Assembly: GCA_900768635.1 (NCBI GenBank)
Contig: CAAGDP010000225.1
Span: 1 to 22,509, forward strand
Direction of reading: 5' to 3'
Source: Enterobacterales bacterium
GTDB taxonomy: Bacteria > Pseudomonadota > Gammaproteobacteria > Enterobacterales > Succinivibrionaceae
Length of the DNA: 22,509 nt
Shown here: in pieces, positions 14,019 to 22,205 of the stretch
Layout of the letters: the number at the start of each line of letters is the position of its first letter
How positions within the stretch are numbered: position 1 is the first letter of the stretch
The notes under the pieces: model-generated
Databases searched by the model: none
Told to the model about the DNA's origin: nothing
Seen by the model: only the letters and a program-made list of their open reading frames with translations
Translations under genes and position numbers: made by a program

Positions 14019-17000
14019 ATGGGTTTATCAATGATTGATCTTTCAGTTTTCAAAAAATATTGTGCACAAGTTAGAACATCAGAAGTATTTTATAACTGTT
14101 TCAGGATTCATACTTTTTGTGCTCCTTTAATGTATAACTCAGAGCAATTGAATACATCCTTTTTGGAAGGTGCTTTTGAATATCTGAACCTTAATTTCTA
14201 TACTCACCGATCTAAATTACGCTCCCCGGTATTATTTTCCTTTGATTATCGTGTTCACAGTATTGAATTCTCTTTTTTTGATGATATTCCTGAATCTATT
14301 TCCCGTTTTTATCGCTGGAAAACGAAATCACCTAATGGTTTATTAACCCTTTTACGGAAGGGGGGTGATCTCCTGAATTCATATAATGCATTTTTGGATA
14401 ATGATCTTGAAGATGATTTTGAAGTTGATTCAAACGGTAGTGTATCCAGAGTATTTTTAAAGCCTGAATGTGATCCTGAAATAAGGATGGCTCTTATTAA
14501 GGAAGATCCGGAGTTCTTTGCAAAACTGTATGATTATGCTACATCCTATGCGAGAAGAACTAAAAGATCTCAGACTTATTTACAGAAAGAAATTAAGGAA
14601 TATCTGGTTTTATTTAAATTATATTTAAAGAAGCAACTTGTCAGCGGAGATTCAATTCATATAGAGATTGATAACAACGACCCTCACAAATATCCTTCCT
14701 ATTACCTGAATAATATAGAGGATAAGGAGTTTTTAACTGATCAGAGCGAAGTCAATCTGCGATTTTTAAGTGACTGTTCCTCCTGGAAAGCCATGTGTGG
14801 CTATGCTCCGAACTTATCCAAATTATTCCTTACGGAAGAGCCAGCGCCTTATATTTCGAAAGGTGATTTGTATTGGAAATATGGCATTGTAGAAGATGAA
14901 AACAGCGTCTTTCAGGCATATGAGTATTTCTTCAGGGGAGAATTTGAAAAATGTCTGAAGCTTATGCAGCATCTGATGGAAAGCGGACGTAAAAAAACTG
15001 ATTTATATGTTTCAGCTGATGCTCATAATAAGTTGCTGGAACTGTTTTCCAAAGTAATGATTGATACATTATCTAATCGGGAATGTGCTGAACTGGATAA
15101 TATTCATAAAATTTACTTAACAAAATCACCAGCCATGTCTGCTGCAGCGTTTTGCGTAATTTATTTAAATTCCTACAAGCAGGGGCGCAATACTGCATGT
15201 CTGTCCATTCTTAGAAAAACATACAGCAGTGGAGGCAGCAAATCCTGGGAATATGATTCCGATATCTTTATTGAGAATATGACAACGAAAGAAAGCTCAA
15301 TTTTCTCATTAACGATTATTGCAATGGCTGTAAATAATGAGAGTAGCTACAGATTAGACTGTGAAAAACTACTGGAAAAGTTTTATCTGGATAACATAAA
15401 AACGTCTTTTCCGGCTCTTGCCAAAAGGATTTATAACAGCCTAAGAAGACTTGTTCTGTTTGACTATAAGGAAGAATTGGAATTATCAGGATTTTATGAT
15501 TTTGCAACTCAATTAGTTCAATATGAAGATATTTTGCAACACAAGTTGTCTAATTTGCGTAAAATTTTAAAGATTGATAATCAAAACTCAGAAAAAGCCG
15601 GTTCAAAAGCCAGTTCAAAATCCAAACATATGGCCTGGATTTTCGGTATGGAGTCAGAGCTTTTTCCTACGCCTTCCATCGTAACAATGAAAGATGAAAA
15701 CAAGGAATTATCTTCTGTTAGAAGGTTTAACCCAAACGATTTTTTTACCTCAAAATGTGAAAAACCCTATATAACCCAGCAGGATAAGATGATTTCCAAG
15801 GCCTGCTATGAAAAAGAACCGTATTGCAGAATACTTGTACATCATTCTGAGCTTATCAAATCTCTTGCGGAATTTAACCATCCTTATGTTTATGTCAAGA
15901 ATGATGATGATACATATACACATCTTACATTTGAAAAAAGAGAACCGTGGTTTTTTATAAGTAGAGATACCAACGCTAATCTTGTTTTGAGTGTTGGTAA
16001 GGGTGATATTGAGTATGGCAATGTCAGCTTCACAATTGATAGTAAAAAAGGCAAACTTTATTTTCATATTCTTAACGATATGCAGGAAGCCCTTATAAGC
16101 GAGCTTGGGGACAGAACTACTTTTCCGGAAAGTTATCTCGATCAGATAGTTCAGCTGGGACAAAGTAACAATATCATTATAAAGTCTGATATTGTTACAG
16201 AAGAAATGTCTGCTGATCCTTTACCGGTTGTTCTTTTTGAAAATCACAGAGATAATTTTGTGGTTGAGATTCGGGTCAAACCGGTAGATGATGATAGCTG
16301 TCCATATAAAATTCCTGGTCAAGGTGAAGAAACCGTCTTTATCTACCATAAAGATTCAGAACAACCTGTCACTGTTGTGAGAAATCTAAAGGCAGAAACA
16401 GAAGCGTTGAATACTCTTCTTACTGAAGCTGATGTAATTAATTTATTTGAAGAAACCAATGCGTTAAGGTATTACACCGAGGATTTGTCTGTTGTTCTTA
16501 GATATCTGGAACAACTAAAAAATTTCAGTTCCCTATGTAAGATTAAATGGAAGTTTGGTAAGAAAATTATAAACAGGGGAACAGTCCGCCAATCTATGTT
16601 CAACCTTTCCACCGATCTTATAAGAGACCATATAAATATTCAGGGGAATGTGGAACTTAGTGATTTCAAATATATAACGTTAAGAAGCTTGCTTGATTCT
16701 ATTGATGGTTCATCTGGTGACTATATAGCTCTGGATGACGAGAATTATGTTTCCATAACTGCTGATCTGAAACAGAAACTGCAAAAGATTAAAGCTCTGA
16801 CCGTTGCCGGGAAAAATGATACTCTGATTGTTCATCCCCTTGCCGGTAAGGTTTTGGAAGATGTAACCGAGGATCTGGGATTTAAATTCAGCGATAAAGT
16901 TACCGATCTGATTAAGAAAAGATCGGAGGCTATGAACATTGAAGTTCAGGTTCCGAAAGCATTAAATGCCCAATTACGAACTTATCAGGAAGAAGGATTT

Positions 17001-18350
17001 ACCTGGTTATACCGGCTTTCTCAATGGGGTGTGGGTGCCTGCCTTGCTGATGATATGGGACTTGGCAAAACTGTACAAACCATTGCTCTTATGCTTATGC
17101 TTGCTAATAATGGTCCTATTATGGTTGTTGCTCCGACATCCGTATGTCCTAATTGGAAAATGGAACTGAATAAGTTTGCTCCTTCTTTGAATGTGATAAG
17201 GCTAAAAGAAGCAGAAGACCGGATATCGGTAATCAATAGTCTGGTGAAAGGTGATGTGCTGATTGTCAGCTACGGACTTTTTGCGCTTATGAAAAATCAA
17301 TTATCCAAGGCTGAGTTTGAGTTAGCTATTTATGACGAAGCTCAGGCTCTCAAAAATGCTGAAACAAAGCGTGCAAAAAGCGCAATTGCCGTTAATTCCA
17401 AAATGACTGTTGCATTAACAGGTACCCCAATAGAAAACAATCTTGATGATTTGTGGAGTATCTTTAATATTATCAATCCTGGATTATTGGGTACTCTTAA
17501 GGATTTTCATAGTAAATTTTCTAATATTAACAATGATAAAAATGTCTCCCGCATGCTGAAACTTCTGATCAGTCCTTTTATATTAAGAAGGTTAAAGGGA
17601 GATGTTTTACAGGATTTACCTCCTCGAACAGAACAGGTTATTTATGTTGAACCTGATCAGAGAGAACAGGAGCTTTATGAAGCTCTGCGTCGTAAAACCG
17701 CAGAAGAACTGGGGGTACAAAGTAGTGAGCCAAATGGTAAAAGACGTTTAATGATTTTGGCGGCTTTGACCAAAATGCGTCAATTCTGTTGCGATCCGGG
17801 AATATTCGACAGCAGATTGAAGAACGGCGACAGCTCCAAAACTCAGGCTTTTGAAGATCTTCTTGATGAAGCTTTATCCGGCGGTCACCGACTTCTTATT
17901 TTCAGTCAGTTTGTTTCCTATCTTACTGTTATAAGAGATCTGATGGAGAGGAAAAAGATTTCATATCAGTATCTTGATGGAAAAACTTCTGAAAAAATGC
18001 GGGCAGCTTCTATTGAGAAGTTCCAGAGCGGTGAAGGTGATGTCTTTCTTATCAGCCTGAAAGCCGGAGGTCAGGGGCTTAACCTTACTGGTGCAGATTA
18101 TGTGGTGCATCTTGATCCATGGTGGAATCCTGCAGTAGAAGATCAGGCTACTGACCGAGCATATCGAATCGGCCAGACTCGTCCTGTAAACGTTTTCAGA
18201 TTGGTAATAAAAGGATCCCTGGAAGAAAAGATTTTGGAACTCCATGCAAAGAAACGAGAACTTGCAGCCGATTTCCTTGAAGGAACATCTGAAGAAGCTG
18301 CGGAAGCAATGAAGCTCAGTGAAGAAGAATTGTTGGCTCTTATAGGATAA
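14019..18350 (+). CDS. Large SNF2-family helicase-like ATPase
   Basis: This is a 1443-residue (from ATG 14019) superfamily-2 ATPase of the SNF2 type, which translocates on double-stranded DNA or remodels protein-DNA complexes without unwinding. The ATPase core is C-terminal: a Q-like segment LRTYQEEGFTWLYRLSQWG near residue 986, Walker A DDMGLGKT (K1017), motif II DEAQ (1106-1109), motif III LTGTPIENNLDDLWSIF, motif IV LIFSQF near 1293, motif V FLISLKAGGQGLNLTGADY, and motif VI DQATDRAYRIGQ (1375-1386) with its arginine finger. All look intact. The first ~980 residues are acidic and mixed helix and strand, with no domain I recognise. The start is uncertain: ATG 14019, ATG 14031 and TTG 13959 are in frame and none has a good Shine-Dalgarno. 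No methylase or nuclease partner is adjacent, so a defence role is not supported by context. Confidence 0.9.
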   Translation: MGLSMIDLSVFKKYCAQVRTSEVFYNCFRIHTFCAPLMYNSEQLNTSFLEGAFEYLNLNFYTHRSKLRSPVLFSFDYRVHSIEFSFFDDIPESISRFYRWKTKSPNGLLTLLRKGGDLLNSYNAFLDNDLEDDFEVDSNGSVSRVFLKPECDPEIRMALIKEDPEFFAKLYDYATSYARRTKRSQTYLQKEIKEYLVLFKLYLKKQLVSGDSIHIEIDNNDPHKYPSYYLNNIEDKEFLTDQSEVNLRFLSDCSSWKAMCGYAPNLSKLFLTEEPAPYISKGDLYWKYGIVEDENSVFQAYEYFFRGEFEKCLKLMQHLMESGRKKTDLYVSADAHNKLLELFSKVMIDTLSNRECAELDNIHKIYLTKSPAMSAAAFCVIYLNSYKQGRNTACLSILRKTYSSGGSKSWEYDSDIFIENMTTKESSIFSLTIIAMAVNNESSYRLDCEKLLEKFYLDNIKTSFPALAKRIYNSLRRLVLFDYKEELELSGFYDFATQLVQYEDILQHKLSNLRKILKIDNQNSEKAGSKASSKSKHMAWIFGMESELFPTPSIVTMKDENKELSSVRRFNPNDFFTSKCEKPYITQQDKMISKACYEKEPYCRILVHHSELIKSLAEFNHPYVYVKNDDDTYTHLTFEKREPWFFISRDTNANLVLSVGKGDIEYGNVSFTIDSKKGKLYFHILNDMQEALISELGDRTTFPESYLDQIVQLGQSNNIIIKSDIVTEEMSADPLPVVLFENHRDNFVVEIRVKPVDDDSCPYKIPGQGEETVFIYHKDSEQPVTVVRNLKAETEALNTLLTEADVINLFEETNALRYYTEDLSVVLRYLEQLKNFSSLCKIKWKFGKKIINRGTVRQSMFNLSTDLIRDHINIQGNVELSDFKYITLRSLLDSIDGSSGDYIALDDENYVSITADLKQKLQKIKALTVAGKNDTLIVHPLAGKVLEDVTEDLGFKFSDKVTDLIKKRSEAMNIEVQVPKALNAQLRTYQEEGFTWLYRLSQWGVGACLADDMGLGKTVQTIALMLMLANNGPIMVVAPTSVCPNWKMELNKFAPSLNVIRLKEAEDRISVINSLVKGDVLIVSYGLFALMKNQLSKAEFELAIYDEAQALKNAETKRAKSAIAVNSKMTVALTGTPIENNLDDLWSIFNIINPGLLGTLKDFHSKFSNINNDKNVSRMLKLLISPFILRRLKGDVLQDLPPRTEQVIYVEPDQREQELYEALRRKTAEELGVQSSEPNGKRRLMILAALTKMRQFCCDPGIFDSRLKNGDSSKTQAFEDLLDEALSGGHRLLIFSQFVSYLTVIRDLMERKKISYQYLDGKTSEKMRAASIEKFQSGEGDVFLISLKAGGQGLNLTGADYVVHLDPWWNPAVEDQATDRAYRIGQTRPVNVFRLVIKGSLEEKILELHAKKRELAADFLEGTSEEAAEAMKLSEEELLALIG

Positions 18351-18965
18351 CCCTTAGGATTTGTTTACTGATCTTTTTTTTCTAGTTTGACAAATTTTAA
18401 ACAACTGAAGATTTGTTGATCAGATCGTTATCAGGAACCGGTTGAATTTTTATCATCTGTTACCAGTGTAAACAGGTTAAACACACAACTATATACATTG
18501 TCTTTTTTCTATTTTTGGTGCGTGTTTATCCTGTGTTAGTAATAGGCTAATCCGTTAATAATTCTAAACAATGTTCAATTTTATTGTTATACCTCTATAA
18601 GGACAGGATAAAGTATTTGTACTGATTTGGATGATCCCATCCTTCTGAAACAGACAATTACCAGATCCTGTTCAAAGGTATCTACTGTGGTATGACTCAC
18701 CAGTTCGCCTTATAAAATTGTTTTGATCATATTATCCTGCTTTTAGGGAAATTGTTTCATGGCAATTATTAGGATTTATGGAGCTTCATTTGAGCGACCA
18801 TCATTTGAATAGTGTGAATACCAATTCAGCATTTTTGTTTTCCTACTTCAGATCCATTAAGGGATTGTTCTCTTCTTATATTAGCAACTTCCCTGTCGGT
18901 ATAGAAGTTCCAACGACAAGAATATCAATACTATATGGTGCTCCTAGTCCAGAATTTGCACATAT
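18351..18965. other. 615-base region without a convincing gene
   Basis: This gap separates the SNF2 gene from the truncated porin. It is A+T-rich and has no terminator that I can recognise after the SNF2 stop. Seen in it: an isolated TTGACA (18387-18392) with no -10 partner; the CRP-like sequence TGTGGTATGACTCACC (18686-18701, 8 of 10 consensus half-site bases); TATAAA (18711-18716) and TATTAT (18730-18735) as possible -10 boxes. There is also a 63-codon ORF at 18778-18969 with a poorly spaced AGGA, no family resemblance and no signal peptide. None of these is firm. Confidence 0.5.
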
Positions 18966-20237
18966 TTGAATTTTGCTTCAGCAGTTGATTTCCACGGATA
19001 TTTCCGTACTGCTACCAACTATAATGGTCAGGGTGGTAATACCTATTGTCCAGGTAGCGGTACTGGTGGTCATATGGCCGGCCGTTTAGGTGCTGAATGT
19101 GATTTCTGGATGGAAATTACTTTAGACCAGGAAGTATTTAACAAGGCAAATAACAAATTTGCAGTTCATACTATGATTGCCTATGGCAATACAGCTGAAA
19201 ACTGGGATTTTCAAGGTAACGACTGGCAGGCAACTGATAACAGCTACAGTGCAGGTTGGAATGGTCAGCGTATTACTGTAAAGCAGTTCTGGGCAGAATA
19301 TCAGATGCCATCCGGAATTACATTATGGGGCGGTAAGCGTTACTACAAACGTAAAGACGTTCATATCATGGACTATTACTATTTGAATGATTCTGGTAAT
19401 GGTTTTGGTATCGAAAACATCGCTCTTAACGGACTTGGTAACCTGTCATTTGCTCTTATGAAAATGCAGACTACTAACTTTGGTGGTTCCGATGAATCTA
19501 AAGCAGATAACCACTATAAGTTAGACGCTCGTTGGGATGGAATTCCTCTTTGGTCTGAAGCTTCTTTAGATATTGATTTGATCTATTCCTGGGATCATTA
19601 CTCTGATGAACAGAAAGCAGGTGGTGCAAAAACCAATAACGGCTTCCTGGGTATGATTGAATACGTTCAGGGTAACTTCTTCGGTGGTTTTAACAAGTTA
19701 AGTTATACCTTTGGTAAAGGCGCTTTGAATGGTATTGGTAGTTTTGGCAACCACGGTGGTGCCAATGTTGTGCCGTACCATCAGCGTGGAACTGGACATC
19801 GTATCTTAGATTGGGGTGTTATTGAACAGGCTAAATGGAATCTTGGCTATTCATTTATGTTTGGTCATATGTCTAATGATGACAAAGATGGAGACACCGA
19901 CTGGGGTAAAGGCTGGAATAAGATTGGTGGCAACTACTACTCTGTAGTGCTCCGCCCATCCTTTAAGTGGTCAACATTTACATCTACTGTTATGGAAATT
20001 GGTCACTATAATGGTGATTATAATGGCGTAAATGGTCGTCCTGCTGATGCTAGTGAAAGAGAAACTCTGTCAAAGATCACTCTTGGACAGCAATGGACTC
20101 CAGATTCATCATTCTGGTCACGTCCATCTTTGATGCTGTTTGCATCCTGGATCACTGGAAATCAGATGGATCACAAGTTCTCTAACGGTGACAGTCATGA
20201 ATTCATCTTTGGTTTCAGGACTGAAGCCTGGTGGTAA
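18966..20237 (+). pseudogene. Maltoporin (LamB-type) lacking its signal peptide
   Basis: LamB is an outer-membrane trimeric 18-strand porin for maltodextrins. From V at 18984 the mature protein is complete (417 residues; E. coli 421). It starts VDFHGYFRTA, has the two N-terminal-loop cysteines (YCPGSG and AECDF) and WGGKRYYKRKDVHIMDYYY, and ends with the aromatic EAWW. Greasy-slide aromatics equivalent to Y6, W74 and the C-terminal W are present; Y41 appears to be W. Before V are only NFASA, the end of a signal peptide with an A-S-A cleavage site, then TTG (18966) and an in-frame TAG at 18945-18947. No hydrophobic signal is found in any frame upstream. Without it the product would not be exported, so the gene is probably a 5'-truncated remnant, a silent cassette or an assembly join. 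The barrel frame is uninterrupted, suggesting recent loss or conservation by recombination. Confidence 0.8.
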
Positions 20238-20265
20238 TCTGATCTAATTAGTTAAATTGACTATG

Positions 20266-20290
20266 AAAGCCTACGTAAGTAGGCTTTTTT
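20266..20290 (+). terminator. Intrinsic terminator after the porin
   Basis: AAAGCCTAC (20266-20274) pairs perfectly with GTAGGCTTT (20279-20287) across a GTAA tetraloop, followed by three more Ts. It is a strong terminator 29 bases after the porin stop, so the 3' end of the porin unit is intact even though its 5' end is not. Between it and the insertion sequence (20291-20442) I see no gene, only the palindrome ACGTTAACGT at about 20374-20383. Confidence 0.9.
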
Positions 20291-20442
20291 GATGTGTATG
20301 CACCAAAGTCTTGTCTATTCTTACTCTTATCCAATTTCACTATATCGAGTAACAGAGTTCTGTATGACAAATTACGTTAACGTTTGTTTATCCTTTGATG
20401 AAAATTATGCTCAACATGCTACTGTAACTATGATGTCAGCTG

Positions 20443-20476
20443 TTTTAACCACAATCATTTAGGCTTTTACCGATAT
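20443..20476. repeat. Left terminal inverted repeat of the insertion sequence
   Basis: Read inward it is TTTTA, two mismatches, CACAATCATT, a six-base mismatched stretch with one match, then TTTACCGATAT. It matches the reverse complement of 22121-22154 at 27 of 34 positions. Confidence 0.75.
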
Positions 20477-20485
20477 GCGATATCG

Positions 20486-21966
20486 TCATGAATCTGTTAC
20501 CGTCATTTTAGGCTCGAAACCAAGCTGCTTCAGCATCTGAAGATCTCGTTTTCTTGCATTCTTGAGATTCCAGCTGTTGCCACGCCGTTCCATTTTCATG
20601 CATCTTGCCATCAACAGGATGTCATTGGTGGAAATGGCATTGTTATTGAGACTATTGACTGCGACTATCATCTTTTGACGGATCTGTCCGGTAATCAGCA
20701 TGATGAATGAAAGCCCCTGTTCCTTGTAGTAGTCCTGCATCATCAGGTCATTGAAGCCAACGCTGTTCTTCAGGTACTGGTAGAATGTTTCGATACCCCA
20801 GCGCTTTTTGTAACCCGCGAATACTTCTTCCGCTGACTTTGCGCTGTTGCTCTGAAGGACGTAAACGCCGAATACTTCTTTGCTTTGCTCGAACTTCGCG
20901 TGTAGCCTTTGCGACCGAGTTCCATGCAATGCTGGTAGTTATAACGGCATTTTTCGTTTTCATCAATGTCGCGGAATACATAAACGTATTCGCTATCCGA
21001 CAACCTATGGGACGTGTATTCGATCCTTGCATGTTTCCTACCGGAACGGTAGTAAAAACTATCCGCATACCTGACGTTCTTCATCGCATTTTGGAAGGTA
21101 TCCGTATTGGAGGGTACCGGTATAATATATGTATTATCATTCGACGAAAGAATCTCCAAGTTTTTGGCGCTGTAGAAACCTCTGTCTACGACGAACAGGA
21201 TCCCTGAAAACTCCAGCAGGTCAGTAAGGTCTTCAATGGTGGACTTGTCATTTCTGGCGCCGCGGTACATCCGTGCAAACAGTGGCATTCCTGTGTTGAC
21301 ATCGTACCCCATCAGGAGATTCACCTGATCTTCGTTGAGACACTTGAATTTATATCCCGCTTCTCCAAGGTCATTCTCTTCCGAGCAGCATCGGATCGCA
21401 TGACCATCAATTGCTACCATGGATGAGGAATTCAGGATCGCCGCTTTCTCATATTTCACGACCCGTTTTGTCCTTCGACCAAGATCATCGAGCAGTGTCC
21501 CGAGTGCGGTTTTGCCCATTTGCAGCGGAAAGGATTTATATTCCTGTGACAGCCAGCTCTGCTCATAATAGCCCTGAACCTGATCAAGATGGACAAAACC
21601 GTTCGCATAAAGAATGCAGGCATACGCGAAGATCTGGGAGGCCCGGTCCGCAGGGAAACATTTTTTCAGCGCCACATGTATATCGCTTGCGACATCTTCG
21701 ATCAGGGCATACTGTCCGTACTCAAGAACAGTGATCTCATCCAGGGGTTCCTCTCCTGTGTACAGATGATAGTTCCTGTTTGGAATGAACCCTGTGCCGG
21801 GAATGATTTTCCCAATGCTTTTCCCGGTCTTTTTGCCCCAGTCACCGCTTTCAAGCTTCTGGGACTGATACATGTAAACATAGTAATTGCCACTGATGAG
21901 CTTAACCTCTGCGCAGGGGCCAGGCCTGTGCCGCTTGATCGCATCCGGGATTCTTGAATTCGCCAT
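20486..21966 (-). pseudogene. IS1634-like DDE transposase, frameshifted
   Basis: This cut-and-paste transposase has an RNase H-like DDE fold. The ATG at 21966 is preceded by GAGGG. The first frame carries D187 (VAIDGHAIRCC) and D261 (LFVVDRGFYSAKNL). The catalytic glutamate lies in the next frame in YKKRWGIETFYQYLK, which fits the Y-x2-R-x3-E-x6-K signature of the IS4 superfamily. The frames join near 20899: the first is sensible to GRKGYT (about residue 356) and the second resumes at AKFEQSKE. One missing base in the ACGCGAAG stretch explains it; restoring it would give about 493 residues. No clear slippery heptamer is present, so a damaged gene is more likely than programmed frameshifting. 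A sequencing error is possible. Confidence 0.88.
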
Positions 21967-22120
21967 GGTATCGCCCTCTGATTCATATCGGTAATGTCTC
22001 TAAAGAAATGATACCGTTAAGGAGGCGAAAATAGCAACCCATAAATGCTGATTTTCCTTGAGTTTATGCTGGTTTTTCAAGATCGTAACTCACCTGATGA
22101 TCAGTGTGTATCGGTAGGAT

Positions 22121-22154
22121 ATATCGGTAAATCAATCAATGATTGTGCCTAAAA
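22121..22154. repeat. Right terminal inverted repeat of the insertion sequence
   Basis: The reverse complement, read inward from 22154, pairs with the left repeat at 20443-20476 through blocks TTTTA, CACAATCATT and TTTACCGATAT. The outermost bases overlap the A/T-rich tail of the neighbouring terminator, so the exact end is uncertain. Confidence 0.75.
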
Positions 22155-22156
22155 AT

Positions 22157-22184
22157 AAAAGGATCTCCGTTATGAGATCCTTTT
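22157..22184 (-). terminator. Intrinsic terminator of the PD-(D/E)XK gene
   Basis: AAAAGGATCTC (22157-22167) pairs perfectly with GAGATCCTTTT (22174-22184) over a six-base loop. Read on the minus strand the stem is followed by TTTTATTTTT, so it serves the leftward gene whose stop is at 22206-22208. Insertion-sequence sequence begins within or just after the T run. Confidence 0.85.
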
Positions 22185-22205
22185 CGTCTTAAAATACGAA
22201 AGAGT

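Larger units (their letters stand above)
20443..22154 (-). mobile_element. IS4-superfamily (IS1634-like) insertion sequence
   Basis: This is a ~1.7-kb element bounded by imperfect terminal inverted repeats (27 of 34 matching bases) that flank one frameshifted transposase gene on the minus strand. If the outermost TTTTA/TAAAA pairs are not part of it, the element would run from about 20450 to 22147. No target-site duplication is seen for either choice of end. The right end abuts the terminator of the PD-(D/E)XK gene. The transposase coding sequence is visibly richer in C and G than the porin and SNF2 genes, consistent with acquisition from elsewhere. Confidence 0.8.

Noticed and set aside
18759..18812. 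17-codon ORF after TTAGGGA upstream of the porin
   Set aside because: It is very short, has no signal-like or leader-peptide pattern and is not linked in frame to the porin.
18778..18969. 63-codon ORF upstream of the porin as the missing signal peptide in a shifted frame
   Set aside because: It has no hydrophobic core followed by an A-x-A site near its end, so a frameshift would not restore export.
18860..18975. Minus-strand readable stretch suggesting a decayed gene
   Set aside because: It is only about 31 codons between stops and the following frame has several stops; no family was recognised.
20785..21207. Plus-strand open frames across the transposase
   Set aside because: They are antisense to the transposase, whose DDE motifs show the true coding strand.
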